DNA of 64,000 bases, from positions 1,860,001 to 1,924,000 of the forward strand of contig CANLQO010000001.1 of assembly GCA_947493335.1 (NCBI GenBank), written 5' to 3'. The translations under genes were made by a program, and so were the position numbers. Of the stretch, positions 8,741 through 16,631 are shown in pieces (position 1 is the first letter of the stretch; the number at the start of each line of letters is the position of its first letter). The notes beneath the pieces were generated by a model. That model was not told the DNA's origin. It saw only the letters and a list, made by a program, of their open reading frames with translations, and did not search any database. The stretch is from an uncultured Paracoccaceae bacterium. Its GTDB lineage: Bacteria > Pseudomonadota > Alphaproteobacteria > Rhodobacterales > Rhodobacteraceae.

Positions 8741-9274
8741 ATGTCTGATACCCGCACCCGCATTCTCGATCTGGCAAACCAACTTACCCAATCGAAGGGC
8801 TTCAATGGGTTTAGCTATCTGGATCTTGCAGCCGAGATTGGCATCAAGAATTCGAGCATTCATTATCACTTCAAAGCCAAAGCCGATTTGGCACTGGCGA
8901 TGGTGGAGCGTCATCGTGAGACGACGACGAAGCAGTTTGCACAGCTTGACCACGGCGTCGAAAGCCCACAGGCGCGTCTTTCTTCAGTAATTCGCTACTT
9001 TGAGGCCGACCTGCGGGATGGGAAGATCTGCCTTTGTGGCATGATGGCAGCCGAGTTCCAGTCGATCAGCGAAGAGGTGCGGCGCGAGCTTGCGCTCTAT
9101 TTCCGTGGATTTCAGGATTGGCTGTCCAAGCAGTTTTCCGAAATGGGCCATGCGAACCCGCCGCAATCAGCGCTGCAGTTTCTCAGCGCGCTGGAAGGGT
9201 CGCTTTTGCTTGCCCGCATTCAAGGTGATGTTTCAGTCGTCAGTCAGGCACTTGACGGTTTCGTGAACGGCTAG
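8741..9274 (+). CDS. TetR/AcrR family transcriptional regulator
   Basis: 177 residues. The N-terminal HTH is plain: TRTRILDLANQLTQSKGF, then YLDLAAEIGIKNSSIHYHFKAKADL, with the TetR-typical IHYHFKAKADL recognition helix end. The remaining ~120 residues form the helical ligand and dimer domain, with a CLCGMMAAE segment containing two cysteines that could be redox or ligand contacts. AAAGGA lies about 12 bases upstream of the ATG. The paired operators at 8678 and 9292 indicate that it represses itself and the NTF2-like/membrane-protein genes after it. Confidence 0.92.
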   Translation: MSDTRTRILDLANQLTQSKGFNGFSYLDLAAEIGIKNSSIHYHFKAKADLALAMVERHRETTTKQFAQLDHGVESPQARLSSVIRYFEADLRDGKICLCGMMAAEFQSISEEVRRELALYFRGFQDWLSKQFSEMGHANPPQSALQFLSALEGSLLLARIQGDVSVVSQALDGFVNG

Positions 9275-9291
9275 GTCAAATTTGGGGATTG

Positions 9292-9315
9292 TATCTACAT
9301 ACATGTAGGTAGATA
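9292..9315. promoter_or_regulatory. TetR operator site 2 (upstream of NTF2-like gene)
   Basis: A 24-base dyad, TATCTAC...GTAGATA, perfect except for one mismatched pair (a against g), centred on TACATGTA. It sits between the TetR stop and the next gene, 43 bases before that start. Its core repeats operator site 1. Confidence 0.78.
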
Positions 9316-9357
9316 TACGAGGCACAACGAACCTGAACCCCATCCCTGGAGACACCT

Positions 9358-9753
9358 ATGACAAACCTGACAGAAACCGACGAAGCCCAAAGCTTTGCCG
9401 AATACAAAGCCATCGAAGCCGCGTTGAAGCCGTATATCGATGCCGCAAAAACCGGCGACGGCGCGCTGTCGCGCAGCGCTTTTCTTGACCATGCGCATAT
9501 CGTTGGCTCGGTCGGCGGCACCTATTACGATATGGATGCCGATACATTCAGTGGCGCCGTATCCGAAGGCGGCCCCGCCCCCGACGTGCAAAGCCATATC
9601 GCATGGATCAATGTGTCCGGTCCTGCTGCTGCCGCACGTGTCGAATTCCTCAACTGGGGCGGCATGCGCTACACCGACTTCTTCGTTCTCTACAAGAAAG
9701 ACGGCATCTGGAAGATCAGCAGCAAGGTCTACGACTCGCACACGAAAAACTGA
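9358..9753 (+). CDS. NTF2-like / lumazine-binding-fold small protein
   Basis: 131 residues, cytoplasmic. The layout matches the SnoaL/NTF2-like superfamily of putative lumazine-binding proteins: an N-terminal helix (EYKAIEAALKPYIDAAKTGD), a middle part with HAHIVGSVGG, and a sheet ending in FLNWGGMRYTDFFVLYKKDGIWKISSKVYDSH. Members are small cone-shaped folds that act as enzymes or ligand carriers; no catalytic pair can be assigned. GGAGACACCT precedes the ATG. It lies directly under the second TetR operator and is probably the main regulated gene. Confidence 0.82.
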   Translation: MTNLTETDEAQSFAEYKAIEAALKPYIDAAKTGDGALSRSAFLDHAHIVGSVGGTYYDMDADTFSGAVSEGGPAPDVQSHIAWINVSGPAAAARVEFLNWGGMRYTDFFVLYKKDGIWKISSKVYDSHTKN

Positions 9754-9842
9754 CGCAGGCGACTACCCAATCCCCTCACTCTCTGACCGGTATGCCGCCG
9801 CGCTTGACCCCGGTTCGGATCGCAAATCAAGGAACCTTTACA

Positions 9843-10253
9843 ATGACTTTCAACGAAGCTGTTGCCACACAAGCCCCTGCCTGGGTTGGTATCTGGCTCA
9901 ACCTCCTGCTTTTGGGCGCAATCGTGCTGCCCTTGGCCCTGTTCATCTGGAAATCCACACGGTTGACCGCGCTATTCACCTTGGTTGCGGGCGTTGTTGG
10001 TGTTGCCGGTGTGATGGCGCTCTACCAGCAGTTTGGCTACGTCAAACTGCTTGGGCTGCCCCATATCGTGGCCTGGACACCGCTTGTGATCTATCTGGTC
10101 TACACGCTGCGATCCGCGCAAATCGCCCGCGCACCGCAGGTCATCATCGGCATCGCCATCGCGACAATCTCCGTGTCATTGGCGTTCGATTATGTCGACC
10201 TGCTGCGCTATATCGCCGGTGACCGCACGCCGCTAGCGATGCCTGCGGCTTAA
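9843..10253 (+). CDS. Small integral membrane protein of unknown function
   Basis: 136 residues with four predicted membrane helices (IWLNLLLLGAIVLPLALFIW, LFTLVAGVVGVAGVMALY, the HIVAWTPLVIYLVYTL region and VIIGIAIATISVSLAF). No known domain recognised. The ATG at 9843 is preceded by AAGGAACC; longer in-frame starts run into the NTF2-like gene and are not credible. It lies 89 bases after the NTF2-like gene on the same strand and is likely co-transcribed under the TetR regulator. Confidence 0.78.
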   Translation: MTFNEAVATQAPAWVGIWLNLLLLGAIVLPLALFIWKSTRLTALFTLVAGVVGVAGVMALYQQFGYVKLLGLPHIVAWTPLVIYLVYTLRSAQIARAPQVIIGIAIATISVSLAFDYVDLLRYIAGDRTPLAMPAA

Positions 10254-10276
10254 CGGGTCGCATAAGTCTAATTTAG

Positions 10277-10303
10277 AAGGGCGCAGAGGATCACTGCGCC
10301 CTT
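10277..10303. terminator. Hairpin between convergent genes
   Basis: AAGGGCGCAG (10277-10286) pairs perfectly with CTGCGCCCTT (10294-10303), with a 7-base loop. It lies between the membrane-protein gene and the convergent aminotransferase gene, with short T-runs on the plus side (TTTG), so it probably serves both. Confidence 0.8.
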
Positions 10304-10315
10304 TGTACGTCGCAC

Positions 10316-11452
10316 CTACTTCAGATTTCGGGACAGATGCGCATCAAGCGCGGCCAACCCCTCATCAAGGTTCGTGCGCCCAAAGCCCAACCGCAGGCGA
10401 TCCGTCGGGGTGGACCCAAGGTCAGAGGAATAGATCGTGCTGGGCAAAAACAGGACCCCGCTTTCTTCGACCAGTGCGGTGCAAAATGCCGCCACCCCGT
10501 CAGCCCCTTTGTAGCGCGGAAAGGCCATGCAGGATCCATCAGGGCGTTGCCAGTCAAAGAGGTCGGGGTAACGGGCAAAGAAAGCATCCCATTTCGGCAG
10601 GTTCTCATCCACGATGGCACGATTGCGCGCGAGGATGCGGTCTTTGTTGCTTAGCGCAATCATCGTCAACCTCTCGCTCGGGCCGGAGTTGCAGATCGAC
10701 AGATAGTGCTTCATCCGCTCCATTTTTGAGATGATCACGGCATCCTGACAGGCGATCCAGCCGATCCGCAGCCCCGGCAGGCCGAAAGACTTCGACATCA
10801 CATTGAGTGACAGACCGCGTTCATACACGTCCGCGATGAACGGCAGGTGCTGCGTTCCGGTTTCGCCCAGACCGTTGAAGATTTCATCATGCAGGATGTA
10901 GATGCCGTGTTTTCGGCAAAGTTCGACCAGCGCCATGTACCGGTCCAGCGGCAGGATTGCGCCCGTGGGATTATGGGGGAAGTTGATGGTGACAAGTCTG
11001 GTGTTCGGGCGGATTGCGGCCGCGATGCGGTCAATATCCAACGACCAATTATCGTCGGGGTCGAGCGGCACGCCTGTCGCCTCGCAAATCGCCGCAGGCA
11101 GTGTTTCGTGGGATTGATAGTTCGGTGTCACGACGATTGCGTGACTGTCCCGTTCAAGGATCACGTTATTGGCGGCGAAAATACCTTCACTCGCGCCCGC
11201 AAAGCACAACACATCCGTTGACGCCTGATTTTGGTAGGTCGCGGCGATCTTCTCGCGCAGGTCAGACGCGCCGAAGGTTTCGGTATAGCCCAGCCACATC
11301 CCTTCAAACGCCTCACGTTCTTCTGGTGTGGCCATCGCCAGCAAATCGCGCATGGACATCGCCTCGGCGTCCGAGGCGGTCATGTGATAGCGCGCCTTGA
11401 ATTCCCATTTCGAGAAATGCGTTTCCAGTCGAAAATCTGGCAATGTCGGCAT
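10316..11452 (-). CDS. Class I/II PLP-dependent aminotransferase
   Basis: 378 residues. The fold-type I signature is SKSFGLPGLRIGW, with the PLP lysine in SKSFG, preceded by INFPHNPTGAILP (the NPTG loop), HDEIFNGL (PLP-pyridine Asp) and CFAGASEGIF near the cofactor phosphate. Conserved arginine near the end is in DRLRLGFGR. Substrate cannot be told from sequence. It is divergent from an ornithine cyclodeaminase/mu-crystallin homologue with only 32 bases between them, so the two probably handle the same amino or imino acid, and share a promoter region. Confidence 0.9.
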   Translation of the reverse strand: MPTLPDFRLETHFSKWEFKARYHMTASDAEAMSMRDLLAMATPEEREAFEGMWLGYTETFGASDLREKIAATYQNQASTDVLCFAGASEGIFAANNVILERDSHAIVVTPNYQSHETLPAAICEATGVPLDPDDNWSLDIDRIAAAIRPNTRLVTINFPHNPTGAILPLDRYMALVELCRKHGIYILHDEIFNGLGETGTQHLPFIADVYERGLSLNVMSKSFGLPGLRIGWIACQDAVIISKMERMKHYLSICNSGPSERLTMIALSNKDRILARNRAIVDENLPKWDAFFARYPDLFDWQRPDGSCMAFPRYKGADGVAAFCTALVEESGVLFLPSTIYSSDLGSTPTDRLRLGFGRTNLDEGLAALDAHLSRNLK

Positions 11453-11484
11453 AGGGTTACGGGACCTGTGTATGGAGTTCCCAC

Positions 11485-12438
11485 ATGATTAGCTTAACGC
11501 GGTCTGAAATCGAAGCGCTTATCGATCTGCGGGCCGCCGCCCCCGCCATCGAACAAGCGTATCGCGCAGCAAGCGAGGGAGAGGTGACGCTACCACCGGT
11601 GGGCCACATCACGTTTCCAGAGCATGCCGGGGATTGCCACATCAAGTATGGCCACATGAAGGGTGATCGGACCTTTGTGATCAAAGTCGCAACGGGATTT
11701 CCCCGGAACGACCAAAAAGGCTTGCCCAACGGCAATGGCATTGTGCTGGTGATCTCGGCGGAAACGGGCGCAGTGCAGGCGATGTTGCATGATGAGATGG
11801 TATTGACCGATATCCGGACGGGTCTGGGCGGCGCAATCGCGAGCCGCGCGCTGGCAAGGACGAACAGCCGGACTGCCTTGATCATCGGAACGGGCCTGCA
11901 GGCGCGTCGCCAGATCGAAGCACATGCGGCCCTGATGCCCGCTCTGTCGTTTGGCGTCTGGGGGCGGGATTCTGACAAGGTTGCAAGGCTCATCGCGGAT
12001 ATGTCCGGCATATGCGAGGTGACAGCTGTCCCGGACCTGCAATCCGCGACACGGCAGGCGGATATTGTCGTTTCCGCGACGGGGTCGACGGCTCCAATCA
12101 TTGCCGCCGATTGGGTGCAACCGGGCACGCATATCACCGCCGTCGGTGCCGACGCCCCGGGTAAGCAGGAACTGGACACGGGTCTGATAGCGCGGGCGGA
12201 CATTCTGGTCGTTGATCTGGCATCCCAATGCCTTGATCACGGTGAGGTGTCGCATGCCGCCCGCAGCGGGATAATTGCGCCGGACGATCTGATTGAGGTC
12301 GGGGCATTGCTGCGCACGCCCGAACGCGGACGCAGTGACGAGAGGCAAATCACCATCGCTGATCTGACAGGCATTGCAGCCCAGGATATCGCGATGGCGA
12401 ACGCCGTTTTGGCGGCATGGGAAGACCAGCAGCCGTAG
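11485..12438 (+). CDS. Ornithine cyclodeaminase / mu-crystallin family protein
   Basis: 317 residues. The family substrate region (IKYGHMKGDRTFVIKVATGFPRND) is followed by AETGAVQAMLHDEMVLTDIRTG and a Rossmann NAD(P) motif IIGTGLQARRQIEA. The dimerisation and cofactor half continues to the C-terminus. Members include ornithine cyclodeaminase, L-alanine dehydrogenase, 1-pyrroline-2-carboxylate reductase and ketimine reductases; the true reaction is not decidable here. GGAG lies just before the start. The divergent aminotransferase suggests imino-acid reduction or amino acid recycling. Confidence 0.9.
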   Translation: MISLTRSEIEALIDLRAAAPAIEQAYRAASEGEVTLPPVGHITFPEHAGDCHIKYGHMKGDRTFVIKVATGFPRNDQKGLPNGNGIVLVISAETGAVQAMLHDEMVLTDIRTGLGGAIASRALARTNSRTALIIGTGLQARRQIEAHAALMPALSFGVWGRDSDKVARLIADMSGICEVTAVPDLQSATRQADIVVSATGSTAPIIAADWVQPGTHITAVGADAPGKQELDTGLIARADILVVDLASQCLDHGEVSHAARSGIIAPDDLIEVGALLRTPERGRSDERQITIADLTGIAAQDIAMANAVLAAWEDQQP

Positions 12439-12505
12439 AATCAGTCAGGCATTCTCTGCTATCCAGCGCTTTTGGTCCGTTGCCATCCGCAGTAATGAGG
12501 CATGG

Positions 12506-12523
12506 GATCACGGACACGTGATC
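12506..12523 (+). terminator. Tetraloop hairpin after the cyclodeaminase gene
   Basis: GATCACG (12506-12512) and CGTGATC (12517-12523) enclose a GACA loop. It is 67 bases after the stop of the cyclodeaminase homologue. The surrounding gap 12439-12672 is AT-richer and otherwise shows no gene; it must contain the promoter of the next gene. Confidence 0.5.
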
Positions 12524-12609
12524 GCCTTAAGTGACTGCTTTTAAATCAAAAGATTGGTTTTCACGAAGACGCGACGGGCAATTTCATCATTCTAGTTGCC
12601 ATTTAAGAC

Positions 12610-12617
12610 GACCGGTC
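12610..12617. promoter_or_regulatory. GACCGGTC palindrome before the exported MBL-fold gene
   Basis: A perfect 8-base palindrome 56 bases before the ATG at 12673. GACCGGTC-type centres are known in operators of NemR-like TetR repressors, and a TetR gene of that general kind follows the MBL gene. Short, so only suggestive. Confidence 0.35.
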
Positions 12618-12672
12618 ATATTCAATTTCTCACCAAACCAACTTGTCTACTCAACCCAATAGGAACACTCCC

Positions 12673-13668
12673 ATGTCAGACACCTCAAATTCCCTCCTCA
12701 GCCGCCGGTCCTTTCTGTCCAGCTCAGCGACCGTGGCGCTTGCTGGCGCGGCAACATCCGGGCTGGTTTTGCCCGCCCACGCGGCGACGCCCATCGTGGG
12801 CACGCAGTTGCCACAGGTCTATCGCCGCAAACTTGGCAAGTATGAGATCACCGTTCTTGGCGACGGCTATCTGGACCTGCCCCACCAGATTTGGGCAAAC
12901 CTCAGCCCTGAAGACGTTGACGGCTATCTGGCCGATGCTTTTGTCCCCACTGGTTCGCTGCGCAATGGTGTGAATGCCTATCTGATCAACACCGGTGAGA
13001 AGCTTATTCTGGTAGACAGTGGCGCGCGTGATCTGTTTGGACCGAACGCTGGCCTGCTGCCGTCAAACCTCGCCGCGATTGGCGTAAAGCCGGAAGATAT
13101 CGACATGGTCCTGGTGACCCACATTCACCCCGACCACGTTGCGGGCCTTTATAGCGCCGATGGTCAGATCATCGTGCCCAACGCCCAAGTTCACGTCGAC
13201 GCAAACGAATTGAACTATTGGACCAGCGAGACAGAGCAGGCCCAGGCGCTTGAAATGACCCGCCCGTGGTTTGACATCGCGCGCCAGTGGCAATCGGTCT
13301 ACGACGGCCGCATCTCGACCTTTACGGGAGAGACGGACCTTGGCGACGGTATCTCGTCCTTCCCGTTGCCGGGCCACACGCCGGGTCACACCGGTCTGCG
13401 GGTCGAAAGCGAAGGGGAAACACTGCTGATCCTTGGCGATGCCGTCATCAGTGCTGCGGTGCAATTCGCCAACCCCGAGGCCTCTGCCATCTGGGACACG
13501 AACTCTGAACAGGGCGTTCAGTCCCGTCGCACGATCTTTGACCTCGCCGCCCGCGACCGCACCCTTGTGACGGCCACGCACTTGCCGTTCCCATCCTTCG
13601 GCTATGTCGACCGCCGGGCCGATGGGGGCTTTCAGTGGGTCCCCGAAGAATGGCGCTATGCCACCTGA
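12673..13668 (+). CDS. Tat-exported MBL-fold hydrolase, methyl parathion hydrolase/lactonase-like
   Basis: 331 residues. A twin-arginine signal (SRRSFLSSSATVALAG, ending PAHAA) predicts export as a folded metalloprotein. The metal motif is THIHPDHVAG (HxHxDH), further ligands are in PGHTPGHTG and LILGDAV, and the last His is in TATHLPFPSFGY. The order of segments (YRRKLGKYEITVLGDGYLDLP, GVNAYLINTG, ISAAVQFANP) closely follows methyl parathion hydrolase as I remember it, rather than class B beta-lactamases. Native substrates may be lactones or phosphotriesters. The ATG at 12673 is chosen (AGGAA 7 bases upstream) over TTG at 12643. Confidence 0.88.
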   Translation: MSDTSNSLLSRRSFLSSSATVALAGAATSGLVLPAHAATPIVGTQLPQVYRRKLGKYEITVLGDGYLDLPHQIWANLSPEDVDGYLADAFVPTGSLRNGVNAYLINTGEKLILVDSGARDLFGPNAGLLPSNLAAIGVKPEDIDMVLVTHIHPDHVAGLYSADGQIIVPNAQVHVDANELNYWTSETEQAQALEMTRPWFDIARQWQSVYDGRISTFTGETDLGDGISSFPLPGHTPGHTGLRVESEGETLLILGDAVISAAVQFANPEASAIWDTNSEQGVQSRRTIFDLAARDRTLVTATHLPFPSFGYVDRRADGGFQWVPEEWRYAT

Positions 13669-13675
13669 TGCAAAG

Positions 13676-13700
13676 GGATGCCGGGGTTTTCCCGGCATCC
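13676..13700 (+). terminator. Hairpin after the MBL-fold gene
   Basis: GGATGCCGGG (13676-13685) and CCCGGCATCC (13691-13700) pair perfectly around GTTTT, 8 bases after the MBL stop. A strong GC stem; no long T-run follows. Confidence 0.75.
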
Positions 13701-13718
13701 GCCTTCGCCCGACCTGTT

Positions 13719-13734
13719 CACAATCAAAATTGTG
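13719..13734. promoter_or_regulatory. CACAAT-N4-ATTGTG dyad upstream of the second TetR gene
   Basis: A 6-base inverted repeat about 90 bases before the TetR start and after the terminator. It may be an operator or part of the promoter region of the TetR gene. It does not resemble GACCGGTC at 12610. Confidence 0.35.
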
Positions 13735-13822
13735 CTCGTCCCCCAGTGATGCGATCGTATAAAGCAAGTGCGAGCTGCGGCTCATGATACGCAGGCACCC
13801 GCCGACCAGAGGTTAAAGATTG

Positions 13823-14383
13823 ATGCCAAGACCCAGCAACAAGGCCCAGATCGTCGAATCCGGATTGGCCGTCTTCCACGAATTTGGATACCACGCGAGC
13901 GGCGTTCAGGCCGTGGTGGACCACGCCGGTGTTCCCAAGGGGTCATTCTACAACCACTTCAAAAGCAAAGAAGATCTGGGGCTTGAGGTTCTGAAGGCCT
14001 ACTGGATGCGGTTCGAAGACCTGCGTGCGGCCCTGCGCATCTCTGACCAACCCCCACTTGACCGCATTGATGCACATCTGGCCGCCTTCAGCGTTGACGA
14101 AACCGGCTGTCTTATTGGCAATCTCACCAGCGAGATGGCGAATGAACCGCAGTTTCGAGACGCGCTTCAAGGCGTCTACGCAAGCTGGATCGCTGATTTC
14201 GAGGCCTGCATCCTGGAGGGTCAAAAGGACGGCAGCATTCGCGACGACGAAACGGCAAAAACGATGGCCGAGTTCATCGTCACCGCGCTCGAGGGCGCGG
14301 TGCTGAAGCGCAAGCTTGAAGACGATGAACAAACCCTCATCAATTTCCGCAAGACCATGTTGCGCTTTTTGCGCGCAAGTTAA
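13823..14383 (+). CDS. TetR/AcrR family transcriptional regulator (NemR-like)
   Basis: 186 residues. HTH region: IVESGLAVFHEFGYHASGVQ, then VVDHAGVPKGSFYNHFKSKEDL, with the GSFYNHFKSKEDL ending typical of the AcrR/NemR branch. A cysteine occurs in DETGCLIGNLTSEMA, the position where NemR-type repressors carry a reactive Cys before a GN segment, so electrophile or hypochlorite sensing is possible but unproven. The ATG at 13823 follows AGAGG; a TTG one codon earlier is also in frame. Likely regulator of the upstream MBL-fold gene, judged only by position. Confidence 0.9.
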   Translation: MPRPSNKAQIVESGLAVFHEFGYHASGVQAVVDHAGVPKGSFYNHFKSKEDLGLEVLKAYWMRFEDLRAALRISDQPPLDRIDAHLAAFSVDETGCLIGNLTSEMANEPQFRDALQGVYASWIADFEACILEGQKDGSIRDDETAKTMAEFIVTALEGAVLKRKLEDDEQTLINFRKTMLRFLRAS

Positions 14384-14889
14384 CGTTCGGGGAAATTTCG
14401 TCTTGCCTCATGACAAGGAAAAGCGCGGTCAAGCTCTGCGCATTGGGGGCCATTCGATGCCGGCAACAAGCGATCTGAAAGCGCAAGGCAGCCACGTCCG
14501 TCAAACGAACCCTTGCGCATATCCGTCACGGGATAGCGTGTAGCACTGCGCGGCATGAGAGGTTGAAACGCTTTCTCGACAGGACAAGCTATCGATCCCC
14601 AGCATTCATCATCTACCGTCGAACGGCAGCCTTTGCTCCGCGAGCAACTCCAAACAGTTCCGTCCCAAACGTCCTCCGCCCAAGGCAGATCACTTTGTGC
14701 GGTATCAGAAAAGTTCACTCCGTCCGCCTCTGACCCGCCCGAAACCCAATGTTTCCAATGTCCGAAGAAAGGCCATTTTGACCGATGCTGCGCATTGTAC
14801 GAATGTCCAATTTCGTTCATCAAAGTCCCGATCCCGCTAGAAAGGCAGTGAGATCATAATAGTGACATAGAAAGATGGGGCATAGGTAA
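14384..14889. other. 506-base region without a supportable gene
   Basis: Neither strand gives a convincing coding frame. The longest, on the minus strand at 14380-14823, is rich in Cys, Trp and Arg, matches no family and lacks a clear ribosome site. It overlaps the end of the TetR gene. The segment leads into a gene of unusual composition and may be decayed or transferred DNA. Confidence 0.5.
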
Positions 14890-14901
14890 ATGGGGTTCAA
14901 T

Positions 14902-15597
14902 ATGTCCTATCTGGCTAGTCGGCAGCCAATGGAAGAACTTGCTCAGATTTACCATCTAGATCTTGGGCCCGAACTGGCTGAGATCCCTCATAATGGACCG
15001 CCGTGGATTGCAGAGCTATCTAACGGGTGGTCAATCTGGTGGGTCGGCTCACCAGAAAGCTTCACACTTCATACAATCAATCCTCACCTTGCGTGTGCAC
15101 CTGGCGAGAGTTCTTATGCAGTTTCAATTGCTGAATTTTGCATGCGCTCTACCATCGCCAAATATACGTCTTCTTCCAAGCGCTGGAGCGTTACGCACAA
15201 TGGCGATGATAGCCCTGAACACCTAAAAATAACAGGAAAACCACCACAGGTTTTTGCCGAACTCCGTGAGAAGCTATTTGACAATCAGCGAAGTCAAACG
15301 GTGCGTACACCCTCAGGAATCCCTGTTCCGAATGAGCTAAAAAGCATAGCCGACGATCTCGGAGCGACAATAGCACCATTTGGCGGCGGCAACGTGGACT
15401 ATGTCTTCGATTTGCCAGCGCAGTTGGGTCAACATTTATTCGGCTTCCGACATGACCAAGAACCAAGACCGGAATCAGTCTTACGTTGTGTCGAGGTTCT
15501 AGACACCACATCCGCTGCAAATTTCAAGAACCGTCCAATTGAAAAGGACATCAAGTCTCAGAAAGCGTCTTTATGGCGACGGATCATTGGACGCTAG
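14902..15597 (+). CDS. Hypothetical protein, no recognised family, atypical composition
   Basis: 231 residues, soluble, no signal peptide. I recognise no domain. Visible features: an N-terminal part with three Trp close together (WIAELSNGWSIWWVG), a Cys-containing middle, an acidic-basic mix, and a basic end (KASLWRRIIGR). Codons use more A/T at third positions than neighbours, suggesting transfer. ATG 14902 is preferred because GGGG stands 6-8 bases upstream; ATG 14890 in the same frame is possible. It stands alone between a gene-free gap and the IMPACT-family gene on the opposite strand. Confidence 0.65.
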   Translation: MSYLASRQPMEELAQIYHLDLGPELAEIPHNGPPWIAELSNGWSIWWVGSPESFTLHTINPHLACAPGESSYAVSIAEFCMRSTIAKYTSSSKRWSVTHNGDDSPEHLKITGKPPQVFAELREKLFDNQRSQTVRTPSGIPVPNELKSIADDLGATIAPFGGGNVDYVFDLPAQLGQHLFGFRHDQEPRPESVLRCVEVLDTTSAANFKNRPIEKDIKSQKASLWRRIIGR

Positions 15598-15657
15598 CTC
15601 GCCACCCATGTTCCAAGCCGGATAGAGACACCTGCACGGGCTCCGGGTGCCCCCACC

Positions 15658-16005
15658 CTACCCGTCAAACCAAATCCGCACGGCATCCTGTACGCGACGA
15701 AATCGGTCTCCGCCCAGTTTCGTTCCGCCAAACCAGCGGGTGACCACGACGATCTCACCCCGTCGGCCCTCGCGTTCGAGCATGCGCAGGATCACCATGC
15801 CCGCACCACTTTCGCCGTCATCGTTTTTGATTGGCGTGCCGTCGGGCAGGATCACGGCCCAGGTGTTGTGAGTGGCCTTGGCAAACTTTTTGCGACGGCA
15901 GAGGGTTTTGACAAAGGCCTTCGCCTCGGCTTCAGACGCCACCGCGCCGCCCGACACGGCATATTTCGATCCACGGTCGGACAGGGCGTTTTCGATGACT
16001 TTCAT
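15658..16005 (-). CDS. IMPACT/YigZ (UPF0029) family protein
   Basis: 115 residues, corresponding to the N-terminal UPF0029 domain alone, without the C-terminal DUF1949 part found in full-length YigZ. Diagnostic stretches: GSKYAVSGGAVASEAEAKAF, KATHNTWAVIL, NDDGESGAGMVIL and VVVTRWFGGTKLGG. The family is linked to translation regulation and stress in eukaryotes (IMPACT); bacterial role is poorly defined. Start ATG at 16005 is the only good one. Convergent with the hypothetical gene before it. Confidence 0.88.
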   Translation of the reverse strand: MKVIENALSDRGSKYAVSGGAVASEAEAKAFVKTLCRRKKFAKATHNTWAVILPDGTPIKNDDGESGAGMVILRMLEREGRRGEIVVVTRWFGGTKLGGDRFRRVQDAVRIWFDG

Positions 16006-16031
16006 GAAGGCGTGGTAGCACCCCGCTCACA

Positions 16032-16562
16032 TCAATGGGAATAGGTGACGCCTGTGGCGATGGCCGCGGCCAGCGATTGCTCGGCCCATGTGCCGCGCCC
16101 GCCCCGCATCCGGATCTCTGTCAGGTCAGCTTGCGCGAGGTCGATCTCACCCTGTTCCACAAAAGCCTGCCCGCGATATGACCGCGCCAGCAGGTTTTGC
16201 GAATCAACCGCCAAAGCCTGTGCATAAGACGCCATCCCTGCGTTCAGATCGCCCGCCTTGCGGGTGGCAAAACCATAGTAGGTCAACACCATCGGATCAG
16301 TTTGATCCGGCATAAGCGCCAAAACCGCCAAGGCATCAGCATAACGACCCGCATGACTGAGGGAACGGATGTCATCCATCATTGCGCTGTCGTCATTGGT
16401 GCTTTCCTCGGGTGTCATGCAGGTCTGAGTGGCCAGATCAAAGACAAGACCCTCTGTGCATTGGGTCACGGTCTCGCTTGGCGTTGGCGCGTCAAAACTG
16501 TCAGAACCTGCGGCAAAGGCCAGTCCGGGGGCAAGGGTAAGGGCGAGGATGGCAAGGCGCAT
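16032..16562 (-). CDS. Exported TPR-containing protein
   Basis: 176 residues with a signal peptide (LAILALTLAPGLAFA, cleavage near AFAAG). The mature protein has a short Cys pair (TQCTEG...TCMTP), likely a disulfide, and then two to three TPR-like helical pairs (YADALAVLALMPD, YGFATRKAGDLNAGMASYAQAL, ARSYRGQAFVEQGEIDLAQADL). TPRs mediate protein contacts in the periplasm; partner unknown. ATG 16562 is chosen because GGAGAA lies 6 bases upstream; the longer frame to 16610 has no such site. It lies 27 bases upstream of the IMPACT gene on the same strand. Confidence 0.82.
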   Translation of the reverse strand: MRLAILALTLAPGLAFAAGSDSFDAPTPSETVTQCTEGLVFDLATQTCMTPEESTNDDSAMMDDIRSLSHAGRYADALAVLALMPDQTDPMVLTYYGFATRKAGDLNAGMASYAQALAVDSQNLLARSYRGQAFVEQGEIDLAQADLTEIRMRGGRGTWAEQSLAAAIATGVTYSH

Positions 16563-16631
16563 GAGAATTCTCCGATCCGGGTTAGTTGATGAGGTATTAC
16601 GCAAAGCCACGACGGCAAGCGCGCAAGAGTT

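Noticed and set aside
12673-13668. Class B beta-lactamase for the MBL-fold gene
   Set aside because: The HxHxDH motif and overall order follow the methyl parathion hydrolase/lactonase branch; beta-lactamase-specific positions are not seen.
14380-14823. Minus-strand frame of 147 codons in the gene-poor gap
   Set aside because: Rich in Cys, Trp and Ser without repeated pattern, no recognised family, no ribosome site and overlaps the TetR end. Kept as non-coding.
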